Positions 54,922 to 63,457 of a stretch of DNA of 64,000 nt are shown in pieces. The position numbers were made by a program, and so were the translations under genes. Position 1 is the first letter of the stretch, and every line of letters starts with the position of its first letter. Under the pieces are notes generated by a model. The model made no database searches, was not told the origin of the DNA, and saw only the letters and a list, made by a program, of their open reading frames with translations. Origin of the DNA: Marinomonas aquimarina (GTDB lineage Bacteria; Pseudomonadota; Gammaproteobacteria; Pseudomonadales; Marinomonadaceae); assembly GCF_900089755.1 (NCBI RefSeq), contig NZ_FLOC01000002.1, positions 186,001-250,000 of the forward strand, given 5' to 3'.

Positions 54922-56499
54922 TTAGTAAAGCTCAGAACGTAGACCTTTGTAGATGCTTACACACATCAACAGTAGGATCACAGTGAACGGTAGACCTGTT
55001 GTTACCGCACCCGCTTGTAGTGAGCTTAGTGCTTCAGAACCACCACCGAACAATAGTACACCTGCAATTAGACCTACCATAGTTGCCCAGAAGATACGCT
55101 GTGGCACAGGCGTCTCAACTTTACCACCAGCCGTGATAGAGTCGATTACAAGCGAACCAGAGTCAGAAGATGTGATGAAGAACACCAATACTAGAGTGAT
55201 CGCAATTAGTGATGTGATAGTCGCCAAAGGAAGGTTCTCTAGCATTTGGAACATAGCGCTAGATACATCACCTAGACCACCAGCCAATTGACCGATCTCA
55301 CCTTGTACTTGATCTAGTGCGTTACCACCGAATGCAGACATCCAGATGATAGACACGATAGTTGGTACTACAAGTACTGCAGTCATGAACTCACGTACTG
55401 TACGACCTTTCGATACACGTGCGATGAACATACCTACGAATGGTGACCAGCTAATCCACCAAGCCCAGTAGAACACAGTCCAGCCTTCGTAGAATTTAGT
55501 GTCATCACGACCAATCCAGTTACTTAGAGGAATCAGGTATTCGCCGTAAGCAACCGTAGTCTCAACTAAGTTACCGAAGAAACCGATCAAAGAGCCGAAG
55601 ATGGCAACAAACAGTACCAATAGGCCAGCCATGATCATGTTGATGTTAGATAGGACTTTTACACCACCATCAAGACCACGCATTACAGATAGTACTGCAA
55701 TACTGGTTACAACAATGATAATACCGATTTGCGTCGTGATGTTGTTTTCGATGCCAAACAGAACATTAAGACCACCAGCTGCTTGAGAAGCACCTAGACC
55801 TAGAGATGTCGCAAGACCGAAGATTGTCGCGATTACCGCAATGATATCGATCACGTGACCAATAGGACCCCAGCAGCGCTCACCCAATAGAGGGTAGAAA
55901 GCTGAACGGATTGTCAGTGGCAAACCTTTGTTGAAAGAGAAGAACGCAAGAGCAAGTGCAACGACGCCGTAAATCGCCCATGGGTGTAGACCCCAGTGGA
56001 ACATTACCGCACCCATTGCCGCGTCACGCGCTTCAGCAGTGTTCGGCTCAACGTTTAGCGGTGTGCCCCACCAATCTGTGTAGTATGCAACTGGCTCAGC
56101 GACAGACCAGAACATCAGACCGATACCCATACCTGCAGCGAACAGCATAGAGAACCAAGAGATTGTTGAGAATTCTGGGCGTGAATCCGCACCACCCAAA
56201 CGAACCTTACCCACAGGTAAAAGAATCAACGCTAGACAGAACAGTACGAAAATGTTGCCGCCCATCATGAATAACCAATCAAATGACTCGATTGACCAAC
56301 CACGGGCTCCAACCATCCATTCCTTCGCTTGCCCAGGGAAAATCAATGCAAACGCAATAAATGCAATGATTGCCACCGCACTGGTTGTAAACACTGGGTT
56401 GTTGACGTCCATCCCAAGGATTTGGACGTTATCCTGTCCTGCCTTGTAGTCGGACGTATAATCCGTCGACTTAGGACGTTTTTTAGTTTTTTGGTCCAT
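54922..56499 (-). CDS. BCCT-family betaine/carnitine/choline transporter
   Basis: Secondary transporter of 525 residues with 12 membrane helices. The substrate-linked motif is GMGIGLMFWSVAEP (about 122-135) and the helix 8 box is FYWAWWISWSPFVGMFIARVS (split near 342), with the aromatic-cage tryptophans. GMGIG is typical of sodium-coupled betaine transporters. The cytosolic C terminus ends shortly after the last helix (SIYKGLRSELY), lacking the long osmosensing tail of BetP, so a catabolic uptake role fits better than osmoprotection. Its leader has ACGACA-type repeats and a stem-loop. Confidence 0.92.
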   Translation of the reverse strand: MDQKTKKRPKSTDYTSDYKAGQDNVQILGMDVNNPVFTTSAVAIIAFIAFALIFPGQAKEWMVGARGWSIESFDWLFMMGGNIFVLFCLALILLPVGKVRLGGADSRPEFSTISWFSMLFAAGMGIGLMFWSVAEPVAYYTDWWGTPLNVEPNTAEARDAAMGAVMFHWGLHPWAIYGVVALALAFFSFNKGLPLTIRSAFYPLLGERCWGPIGHVIDIIAVIATIFGLATSLGLGASQAAGGLNVLFGIENNITTQIGIIIVVTSIAVLSVMRGLDGGVKVLSNINMIMAGLLVLFVAIFGSLIGFFGNLVETTVAYGEYLIPLSNWIGRDDTKFYEGWTVFYWAWWISWSPFVGMFIARVSKGRTVREFMTAVLVVPTIVSIIWMSAFGGNALDQVQGEIGQLAGGLGDVSSAMFQMLENLPLATITSLIAITLVLVFFITSSDSGSLVIDSITAGGKVETPVPQRIFWATMVGLIAGVLLFGGGSEALSSLQAGAVTTGLPFTVILLLMCVSIYKGLRSELY

Positions 56500-56966
56500 A
56501 CTGTTACTCCACCTAGTTTAAGTCACAACCGCTCACCTAGACTCGCCAGAACCCAGCCTAGGTGAACAGTCATTCTTTCGATCTAAAAATTAAATCAATT
56601 GATAGAACTTTGCCCTATCATTTTTCCGGGCGCACATTTCTTGCACCGTCTGATGATAGTACGACGACTATTTGCGCATTTGATGCCCAATAGCGACAGC
56701 TATCGAGCATATTCTAACCACATACGACAAATATTGATTTTAAGCATAGCAGAAAAACTAATGCAAAGAGCAAGTTTTATTTTTGTGTTAATTTTTGGCG
56801 CACGAACACCAAATTGAGGCAGGAAAAAAGTGTCTTTTGCGCCAAATTAATGCACTAAAAACAATGACTTATATAATGACAGTATATTATTAAAGGCATA
56901 TTCAAATAAAACTGATATGCCCCTAACAAATATAAGAAAAAGCTTATTCAAATAAATTTTGACGTA
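56500..56966 (-). promoter_or_regulatory. BCCT upstream region with repeats
   Basis: A 467-nt AT-rich gap. GCGACA (56693-56698) and ACGACA (56724-56729) lie 31 nt apart in direct orientation. TTTGGCGCA (56794-56802) and TGCGCCAAA (56838-56846) form a wide inverted repeat with similar flanks. In the leader, TCACCTAG (56533-56540) and CTAGGTGA (56558-56565) form a stem-loop about 35 nt before the start codon. Confidence 0.5.
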
Positions 56967-57203
56967 TTATTTTTGCAATAGCTGCTTAATTACGTCATGC
57001 ACATCGGGCAAAATGGTCGCTCCTGTCGCTTCCAGTTCTTCACAGGCCGTCTTAACGTTCGCCAAACTCTCTGGATTCTCATCCAACCACGTCAACAGAG
57101 CCTCTGAGATGTCAGCTAAGGTTTGACAATCTTTAAGCGGTGCACCGATGCCCAGCATTTTCTCTTTGAAGTCCACTTCATCGATTAGATCGACGATCAT
57201 CAT
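56967..57203 (-). CDS. Small conserved-looking protein after the etf genes
   Basis: An acidic helical protein of 78 residues if it starts at the ATG at 57203 (or 77 from the ATG at 57200). An upstream GTG in the same frame at 57239 has no ribosome site. It begins MMIVDLIDEVDFKEKMLGIG and I do not recognise the family. It lies downstream of the dgcA-dgcB-etf operon, behind the etf terminator. The ribosome site region holds the perfect palindrome GAGGTTAACCTC (57205-57218 region), which could hide it in a hairpin. Confidence 0.6.
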   Translation of the reverse strand: MMIVDLIDEVDFKEKMLGIGAPLKDCQTLADISEALLTWLDENPESLANVKTACEELEATGATILPDVHDVIKQLLQK

Positions 57204-57264
57204 AAGGAGGTTAACCTCTATTATTCCAACAATTAACACAAAACTCGTTAAGAAATGTAACGCA

Positions 57265-57302
57265 AAAAAGGGGGAATTAACAATCGCTAATTCCCCCTTT
57301 TC
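57265..57302 (-). terminator. Terminator of the dgc-etf operon
   Basis: AAAAGGGGGAATTA and TAATTCCCCCTTTT form a 14-bp stem around an 8-nt loop, about 23 nt after the end of etfB. Confidence 0.92.
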
Positions 57303-57324
57303 TTATTCTAAAGAAGTGTACTTC

Positions 57325-58095
57325 TTAACGAATAATTTTTTCTTCGATCAGCAAGTCGAAAATTGCCTGCGCTTGTTCTTGCGCAGATTCGTTCTTCATT
57401 ACCTTACCAGAACCGCCTTGAGGCTTAGCTGTGGCCGCCTTGAAACGATCCGCAGCAGTCTTCGCTTTGACAACTTTTAGACGCTTCGGACGAGCTTTCG
57501 CTGGTGCCTCGCTCCAGTTCACACGAACAGAATCTTCTTCCGTTGAGCCAGACTGTGCTTCCATTTTGGCACGTAAGCCTGGACCAAAAGCACTCTGACG
57601 AGCCGCTTCTGCTGCGTTATCAATCGATGCAATGAAAGGCAACTTCACCGTCACTTGGCGACGTTGACCACGAGGAAGTGCAAGTAACACCTGCGCTTCA
57701 CCATCTTTCACTTCAACAATATCAGCAACACGCGCAACAATTGGCCAGCCTAGCTGCTCTGCAAGAAGGTAAGGGGTCATACCAGATGACTCACCACTTT
57801 CAGAACGCACACCCGTCAATACGATGTCTGCTTGTTGTGTTTTTAGGTAGCTTGAAATCGCAGGCAATGCATCGGCACTTTCCGCTTGTTCCAAAACAGT
57901 CACTTTAGGCAGACCCATACCAGCGTACTGACGCAAGACAGGCTCTTCTGAACTACCAGCGTGAACGACATCTAGATCCGTACCCGCAAGCTTTAAGCCA
58001 AGTTCCACAGCACGGCTGTCCTGGTCTGCACGACGAGAACGGCCTGATTGTGGGTGACGACCGACAGAGATTAAAGAAATGACTTTATGCGGCAT
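57325..58095 (-). CDS. etfB: Electron transfer flavoprotein subunit beta (dimethylglycine-linked)
   Basis: Beta subunit of an electron transfer flavoprotein, 256 residues. Family features: RADQDSRAVELGLKLAG, QADIVLTGVRSESGESSGMTPYLLAEQLGWP and VTVKLPFIASIDNAAEA. It has an unusual Lys/Ala-rich C-terminal part (about 195-256) not found in general EtfB. It overlaps the alpha gene by 11 nt. Together they should accept electrons from DgcAB and pass them to the quinone pool. Confidence 0.9.
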   Translation of the reverse strand: MPHKVISLISVGRHPQSGRSRRADQDSRAVELGLKLAGTDLDVVHAGSSEEPVLRQYAGMGLPKVTVLEQAESADALPAISSYLKTQQADIVLTGVRSESGESSGMTPYLLAEQLGWPIVARVADIVEVKDGEAQVLLALPRGQRRQVTVKLPFIASIDNAAEAARQSAFGPGLRAKMEAQSGSTEEDSVRVNWSEAPAKARPKRLKVVKAKTAADRFKAATAKPQGGSGKVMKNESAQEQAQAIFDLLIEEKIIR

Positions 58096-59344
58096 TGCTA
58101 TTCTCCTCCGCTTGATCGCTTAGGCTTGTTTGCTTGTGCTCAGCTGCCAGCTTCATCAATTCTGCTAGAATTTCTTCACTGTCACCGATAACACTTAGCG
58201 CAGCACGTTTGACCATGTCACAGCCAGCGTCTGTATTGATTGCAATCACTTTGTCCACTTGTCCGATACCCTGCATGTGCTGGATCGCACCAGAGATACC
58301 TACGGCAATGTAGACACGAGCAGTAACCCAAGTACCGGTTGCACCAACCTGACGAGAACGTGGCATGAAACCATCATCCACCGCCACACGGCTGGCACCT
58401 TCTGTGGCACCTAGTACTTTCGCTGCTTCGTGGAACTGATCCCAGTTATGGATACCGTTACCTGCAGACAAGATAAATTCCGCTTCGGCCATTGGGATCG
58501 CATTTGGATCCACAGCCATTAGACCTTTATCTTTGATCGTTGCCGCTGAAACCGCAACATCATCAAGAGTGATTGGTGTCGCTTCATGACGAGTTTCGTC
58601 AATCGCGTCAGCACACTCTTCTAGCAGCATCAAGATCTTCGGCGTTTGACGCGTAATGTCTAAGCTTGCAGAAGCACCGCGGCTTACTGTTTGCTCAGCA
58701 TTGACTTGCCATGCTTGAGTCGCTGGACGCTCACCTAGACGAGCAGACAGACGAGACGCTAGATCACAACCACCGTGGATGCTGTCTGGGAACAACCAGT
58801 GCTTCACAGTGTACTGTGCTTCCACTTTAGCCAGTGCTTGAACACGAGCCTCAGGAGCGTAGCCTTCGAAAGCTTCACCTTCGATATGCAGCACGCGGTC
58901 AACGCCTGCTGTATCGAAGTTTTCTTCTTTCACTTCACCGAAGCACACAGCAACAACGGCACCGTTGCCACCTTGCTCAGCGATCAGCTTGTGCGCTAGA
59001 CCTAGGATATCTTTATCGTGGCCAGTCAGACGACCACCGACCATATCCGCAACCACCATGATGTAGTAATCAGGGCTGTCCACTTTATGCAGAGGTAATT
59101 GAACCTCTTGCGCCGCAGCTGAACGCTTACCTTTCGGTGCAGAAGAGTTACCTTTAAGACGGTCGATACGTTTAATACCGTTTGGACCGATAAAGCCAAC
59201 TTTGTGCGGGAACTTACGAATCAAGCCAGATGGGCCGCGCACTTCGCCGCCCTCTTCTTGACTCATGTACTGATCATGCAGTGGGTGCAGACGGTTACGC
59301 ATAATCCATTCTGCACGTGGGTCACGACGAATGATGTCACTCAT
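58085..59344 (-). CDS. etfA: Electron transfer flavoprotein subunit alpha (dimethylglycine-linked)
   Basis: Alpha subunit with FAD-binding C-terminal domain: SRQVGATGTWVTARVYIAVG, ISGAIQHMQGIG and INTDAGCDMVKRA (about 325-385). At 419 residues it is about 100 longer than general EtfA because of an N-terminal extension (RDPRAEWIMRNRLHPLHDQY), a feature of the dgc-linked type. The start overlaps the dgcB stop by 1 nt (TAATG), so translation is coupled. Confidence 0.92.
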   Translation of the reverse strand: MSDIIRRDPRAEWIMRNRLHPLHDQYMSQEEGGEVRGPSGLIRKFPHKVGFIGPNGIKRIDRLKGNSSAPKGKRSAAAQEVQLPLHKVDSPDYYIMVVADMVGGRLTGHDKDILGLAHKLIAEQGGNGAVVAVCFGEVKEENFDTAGVDRVLHIEGEAFEGYAPEARVQALAKVEAQYTVKHWLFPDSIHGGCDLASRLSARLGERPATQAWQVNAEQTVSRGASASLDITRQTPKILMLLEECADAIDETRHEATPITLDDVAVSAATIKDKGLMAVDPNAIPMAEAEFILSAGNGIHNWDQFHEAAKVLGATEGASRVAVDDGFMPRSRQVGATGTWVTARVYIAVGISGAIQHMQGIGQVDKVIAINTDAGCDMVKRAALSVIGDSEEILAELMKLAAEHKQTSLSDQAEENSNAA

Positions 59345-61260
59345 TAGTGAACCTCCTCAACCAATTGATCCACTAGGATTTCTGAGATGTCTTTCACTTC
59401 TGGACGAGGCTCAACAACACCTTCAAGCATGGCTGTACATTGTTGACAGCCTACTGCAACAAGCTCAGCACCGGTTGCGCTCGCATCTTCCATACGCATG
59501 TCTGCGATACGGCGTTCACCTGGGATATCCGTGATTGGTGCGCCACCACCACCGCCACAACAACGTGAGCGGAAGCCAGAGCGTTCCATTTCAGAGATTT
59601 CAATACCCAATGAACGTAGTAGATCGCGTGGTGCTTCGTACTCACCATTGTAACGACCAAGGTAACATGGATCGTGGTAAGTCACTTTGCCGCCTTTGAA
59701 TGCGTCAAGTTTAAGCGCGCCAGACTGAACTAGTTGGTTCAAGAATGTAGTGTGGTGCAAAACTTCAACACCCGCCAATGCACCGTCTTTATCAAAGTCA
59801 GCGTATTCATTACGTAGACAGTGATAAGCGTGTGGATCGGTGGTTACGATCTTGTTGAACTTGTACTGACCAAGCGTTGCCAAGTTGCGTTTCGCAAGGC
59901 TTTGGAAGGTTGCATCATCACCTAGACGACGTGCAACGTCGCCGCTATCGCGTTCTTCATCACCAAGGATAGCAACATCAACGTCCGCCGCTTTCATTAG
60001 TTTCACGAAGGCACGTAGGATACGCTGACTACGCATATCAAAAGCACCGTCAGACACCCAGAATAGAACGTCGACTTCTTTCTTGTCTTTCATGACCGCA
60101 AGGTTTTGGTCAGCAGCCCAGTTGGTACGGCTACCAGGAGCGTAACCATTCGGGTTGTCTGTTGCGATAATGTTTTCAAGAACTTCAGAACCTTTGTTTG
60201 GCGTTTCGCCTTTTTCCATAGTTAGGAAACGACGCATGTCAACGATGGCATCAACGTGCTCGATCATCATTGGACACTCTTCCACACAGGCACGACACGT
60301 AGTACATGACCAAAGTGTTTCTTGGCTTACAAGACCTGCTGTAATGATCTCGTTTGGACCACCTTTGGCGTTACCAACTTCTTTACCTGGGTATGGGCTA
60401 CCCGCGTAATTGGCATCAGTACCGCCAGCAAGACCTACCACCATGTCTTGGATAAGTTTTTTCGGGTTCAATGGCTGACCAGCGGCAAAGGCAGGACACA
60501 TTGCCTGACACTTACCACACTGAACACAGGCATCAAAACCTAGTAGCTGGTTCCATTTGAAGTCGCTTGGTTTCGCTACACCTAGCACATCACCTTCTAG
60601 GTCAACTGGTTTTAGGCCAGTTGAACGACCTCCACCAAAGCGCTCTGGGCGACGGTGGAAAGCCAAGTGAAGTGTACCGGCGAAGGCGTGCTTCATAGGA
60701 CCGCCCCAACCCATGCCAAATAGCAATTCACCAAGACCGATGATCACACCAATGCTCAACACAGCGATCAAGGCAACACCGCCAGTACCTTCAGGTAGAA
60801 CACCTGCAGCAGGCAGCGTCAAAACGATGAACGTTAGAGCAAAAATGATCAGGCTTTTTGGCAAACGCATCCAAGGGCCTTTTGATAGGCGCTCAGGCGG
60901 ATTAAGACGACGTTTGAATACAAAGAAGGCACCCACAAGCATTAGTAGAAGCGCGGCTAGCAAAGCCCAAGCAACAATTTGTTGCTCCACTTTAAACACG
61001 TGCACTACTAAAACCAGCACCATAGATAGGACGAAACCACCACCGGTTGCAACGTGTGTATTCGCCATATACTTATCGCGTTCTACAACATGGTGCAAAT
61101 CTTTGAAGTAGCGTCCGGGCATCGCTAGTAGACCAGCGATGATATTGACTTTTTCTGGTCGTCCTGCGCGCCATAGACTACTGCGGCGCAACATGCCGAC
61201 AACACCTATTAGCAGCAGAGCAACAATTAGAATTGAAGGTAACCAGTCGATAACCATCAT
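59344..61260 (-). CDS. dgcB: Dimethylglycine demethylation iron-sulfur subunit DgcB
   Basis: Membrane-anchored iron-sulfur protein of 638 residues. It has a DUF3483 N-terminal part with about four to six helices (to about 190), two [4Fe-4S] motifs (CVQCGKCQAMCPAF near 250 and CTTCRACVEECPMM near 325) and two cysteine-rich CCG domains (HDPCYLGRYNGEYEAPRDLL, SRCCGGGGGAP). It links the DgcA flavoprotein to the Etf pair or the quinone pool. Gene order dgcA-dgcB-etfA-etfB matches Pseudomonas. Confidence 0.93.
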   Translation of the reverse strand: MMVIDWLPSILIVALLLIGVVGMLRRSSLWRAGRPEKVNIIAGLLAMPGRYFKDLHHVVERDKYMANTHVATGGGFVLSMVLVLVVHVFKVEQQIVAWALLAALLLMLVGAFFVFKRRLNPPERLSKGPWMRLPKSLIIFALTFIVLTLPAAGVLPEGTGGVALIAVLSIGVIIGLGELLFGMGWGGPMKHAFAGTLHLAFHRRPERFGGGRSTGLKPVDLEGDVLGVAKPSDFKWNQLLGFDACVQCGKCQAMCPAFAAGQPLNPKKLIQDMVVGLAGGTDANYAGSPYPGKEVGNAKGGPNEIITAGLVSQETLWSCTTCRACVEECPMMIEHVDAIVDMRRFLTMEKGETPNKGSEVLENIIATDNPNGYAPGSRTNWAADQNLAVMKDKKEVDVLFWVSDGAFDMRSQRILRAFVKLMKAADVDVAILGDEERDSGDVARRLGDDATFQSLAKRNLATLGQYKFNKIVTTDPHAYHCLRNEYADFDKDGALAGVEVLHHTTFLNQLVQSGALKLDAFKGGKVTYHDPCYLGRYNGEYEAPRDLLRSLGIEISEMERSGFRSRCCGGGGGAPITDIPGERRIADMRMEDASATGAELVAVGCQQCTAMLEGVVEPRPEVKDISEILVDQLVEEVH

Positions 61261-61280
61261 TCACCCTCGTATTACATGAA

Positions 61281-61303
61281 AGAGGCGGCGTAGAGCCGCC
61301 TCT
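61281..61303 (-). other. Stem-loop between dgcA and dgcB
   Basis: AGAGGCGGC and GCCGCCTCT form a 9-bp GC-rich stem around GTAGA in the 83-nt gap between the genes. The tract after it on the minus strand (TTCATG) is weak for termination, so an mRNA-stabilising or attenuating role is possible. Confidence 0.75.
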
Positions 61304-61343
61304 TGGGTTCGTTTTTTTGGTTTAGTTTTGAATGGCTAAACGA

Positions 61344-63407
61344 TTATAGGTCTTTACATAGACGTAGGGCATCATACATCGCAGCGTGAGTGTTACGCTG
61401 AGATACACAGTCACCTAGACGCCACAAGATCATGCCGTCGCCACTTTCAGAAAGAATTGGCTGTGGTTTGATGTCAAATAGTGCTTCAACATCAAGCTGA
61501 CCTTTGTTACGAGACTCTTCTTTAAGAGCGTAGTATAGCTCTTCATTTGGACGAATGCCGTTTTCAACAACTACTTGGTCGACAACGCGCTCTTCGTGCT
61601 GACCTGTGTACTCGTTTTCAAGTACTGCTACTAGGTTGTCACCTTCACGGTAAACTTTCTCTAGTAGGAAGTCAGACGTCATTACTACTTCTTTCTCGTA
61701 TAGAGAACGGTAGTAAGTTGGGAACGTTGTACCACCGATACCAACACCAGCTTTAATGTCGTCAGTTACGATTTCAACTAGTGAACCTTTAGATGCTAGG
61801 TAGTCAGCAGCAGACAAACCTGAGAATTCACAGATTGTGTCGTAGATAAGAACGTTCTTACCTGGCTCAACTTTACCGTTTAGGATGTCCCAGCTAGATA
61901 CTACTAGGCCTTCCTCTGCACCCCATGCTGGGCTTTGGTCAATGTATGGACGACCACCGGTAGCCATCACACATACATCAGGCTTAAGGTCACGGATCAT
62001 TTGCGCATCAGCATTTACGCCAGTACGAACTTCTACGCCTAGACGATCAAGTTCCATCACCAACCAACGAGTGATACCCGCGATTTGGTCACGCTGTGGT
62101 GCTTTCGCAGCGATTGTGATTTGACCACCAAGCTCGTCGTTACGCTCAAGCAATGTCACTTTGTGGCCACGCTCAGCTGCAACACGTGCCGCTTCCAGAC
62201 CACCAGGGCCACCACCAACAACAACTACGTTGCGGATAGGTCCTTCAGTCTTCTCGATGATGTGAGGAAGACCCATGTATTCACGAGATGTTGCCGCGTT
62301 TTGGATACATAGAACGTCAAGACCTTGGTACTGACGGTCGATACAGTAGTTTGCACCAACACACTGACGGATTTGGTCAACTTGGTCGTTTTTGATTTTC
62401 GTGATCAAGTGTGGGTCAGCGATGTGTGCACGCGTCATACCAACAAAATCAACGTAACCAGCTTCGATGATACGCTTAGCTTGGTTAGGATCTTTGATGT
62501 TCTGAGCGTGGATAACTGGAACACTTACTACTTCTTTGATGCCTGCAGCCAAGTGTAGGAATGGCTCAGGTGGGTAGCTCATGTTTGGAATTACGTTTGC
62601 TAGAGTGTTGTGCGTGTCACAACCAGAACCTACTACACCAAAGTAGTCGATTAGGCCAGTGTCATCGTAGTACTTAGCAATTTGTTTCATGTCGTCGTGG
62701 TTTAGACCGTCTGGGTGGAACTCGTCACCCGTGATACGCATACCAACAACGAAGTCTGGACCTACTTCTGCACGAACGGCTTTAGCAACTTCTAGACCGA
62801 ACTTCATACGACCTTCGAATGAACCACCCCATTCGTCAGTACGTTTGTTTACACGTGGAGACCAGAATTGGTCAATCATGTGTTGGTGTACTGCAGACAG
62901 CTCAACACCGTCTAGACCACCTTCTTTGGCACGACGCGCTGCTTGAGCGAAGTCGCCGATTACACGCCAGATTTCTTCCACTTCGATTGTTTTACAAGTC
63001 GCGCGGTGAACAGGCTCACGGATACCAGATGGAGACATTAGGTTAGGCCAGTTTTCACCGTCCCAACGTGAACGACGACCCATGTGAGAAATCTGGATCA
63101 TGATCTTGCCGCCGTGCTTGTGCACTGCGTCAGCAAGATTTTGGAAGTGAGGAATAATGCGATCTGTCGATAGGTTGACAGAGCTCCACCAGCTTTGTGG
63201 ACTGTCGATGGATACAACACTCGAACCACCACAGATACATAAACCACAACCGCCTTTCGCTTTCTCTTCGTAGTACTTAACATAGCGATCGGTAGTCATA
63301 CCACCGTCGGTTGCGTAAACCTCTGCGTGAGCCGTACTTACGACACGGTTACGAATGGTTAATTTATTGATATTCAGTGGCTGAAACAGCACATCAAACT
63401 GGGACAT
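61344..63407 (-). CDS. dgcA: Dimethylglycine demethylase flavoprotein subunit DgcA
   Basis: NADH:flavin oxidoreductase-like enzyme of 687 residues that demethylates dimethylglycine to sarcosine. The N-terminal old-yellow-enzyme barrel (about 1-330) starts with FQPLNINKLTIRNRVVSTAH and holds FMN; a cysteine cluster follows (CVGANYCIDRQ and VLCIQN, about 335-358) for [4Fe-4S]; the C-terminal half has a FAD/NAD domain with VVVVGGGPGGLEAARVAAER. This is the trimethylamine-dehydrogenase layout, but context makes it DgcA. Expression likely depends on a promoter ahead of the DUF5943 gene, outside the window. Confidence 0.93.
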   Translation of the reverse strand: MSQFDVLFQPLNINKLTIRNRVVSTAHAEVYATDGGMTTDRYVKYYEEKAKGGCGLCICGGSSVVSIDSPQSWWSSVNLSTDRIIPHFQNLADAVHKHGGKIMIQISHMGRRSRWDGENWPNLMSPSGIREPVHRATCKTIEVEEIWRVIGDFAQAARRAKEGGLDGVELSAVHQHMIDQFWSPRVNKRTDEWGGSFEGRMKFGLEVAKAVRAEVGPDFVVGMRITGDEFHPDGLNHDDMKQIAKYYDDTGLIDYFGVVGSGCDTHNTLANVIPNMSYPPEPFLHLAAGIKEVVSVPVIHAQNIKDPNQAKRIIEAGYVDFVGMTRAHIADPHLITKIKNDQVDQIRQCVGANYCIDRQYQGLDVLCIQNAATSREYMGLPHIIEKTEGPIRNVVVVGGGPGGLEAARVAAERGHKVTLLERNDELGGQITIAAKAPQRDQIAGITRWLVMELDRLGVEVRTGVNADAQMIRDLKPDVCVMATGGRPYIDQSPAWGAEEGLVVSSWDILNGKVEPGKNVLIYDTICEFSGLSAADYLASKGSLVEIVTDDIKAGVGIGGTTFPTYYRSLYEKEVVMTSDFLLEKVYREGDNLVAVLENEYTGQHEERVVDQVVVENGIRPNEELYYALKEESRNKGQLDVEALFDIKPQPILSESGDGMILWRLGDCVSQRNTHAAMYDALRLCKDL

Positions 63408-63457
63408 AGTGGAACCCCGCCTTTTTTAAACGATAGACTGACAAATTTTAATAATAA

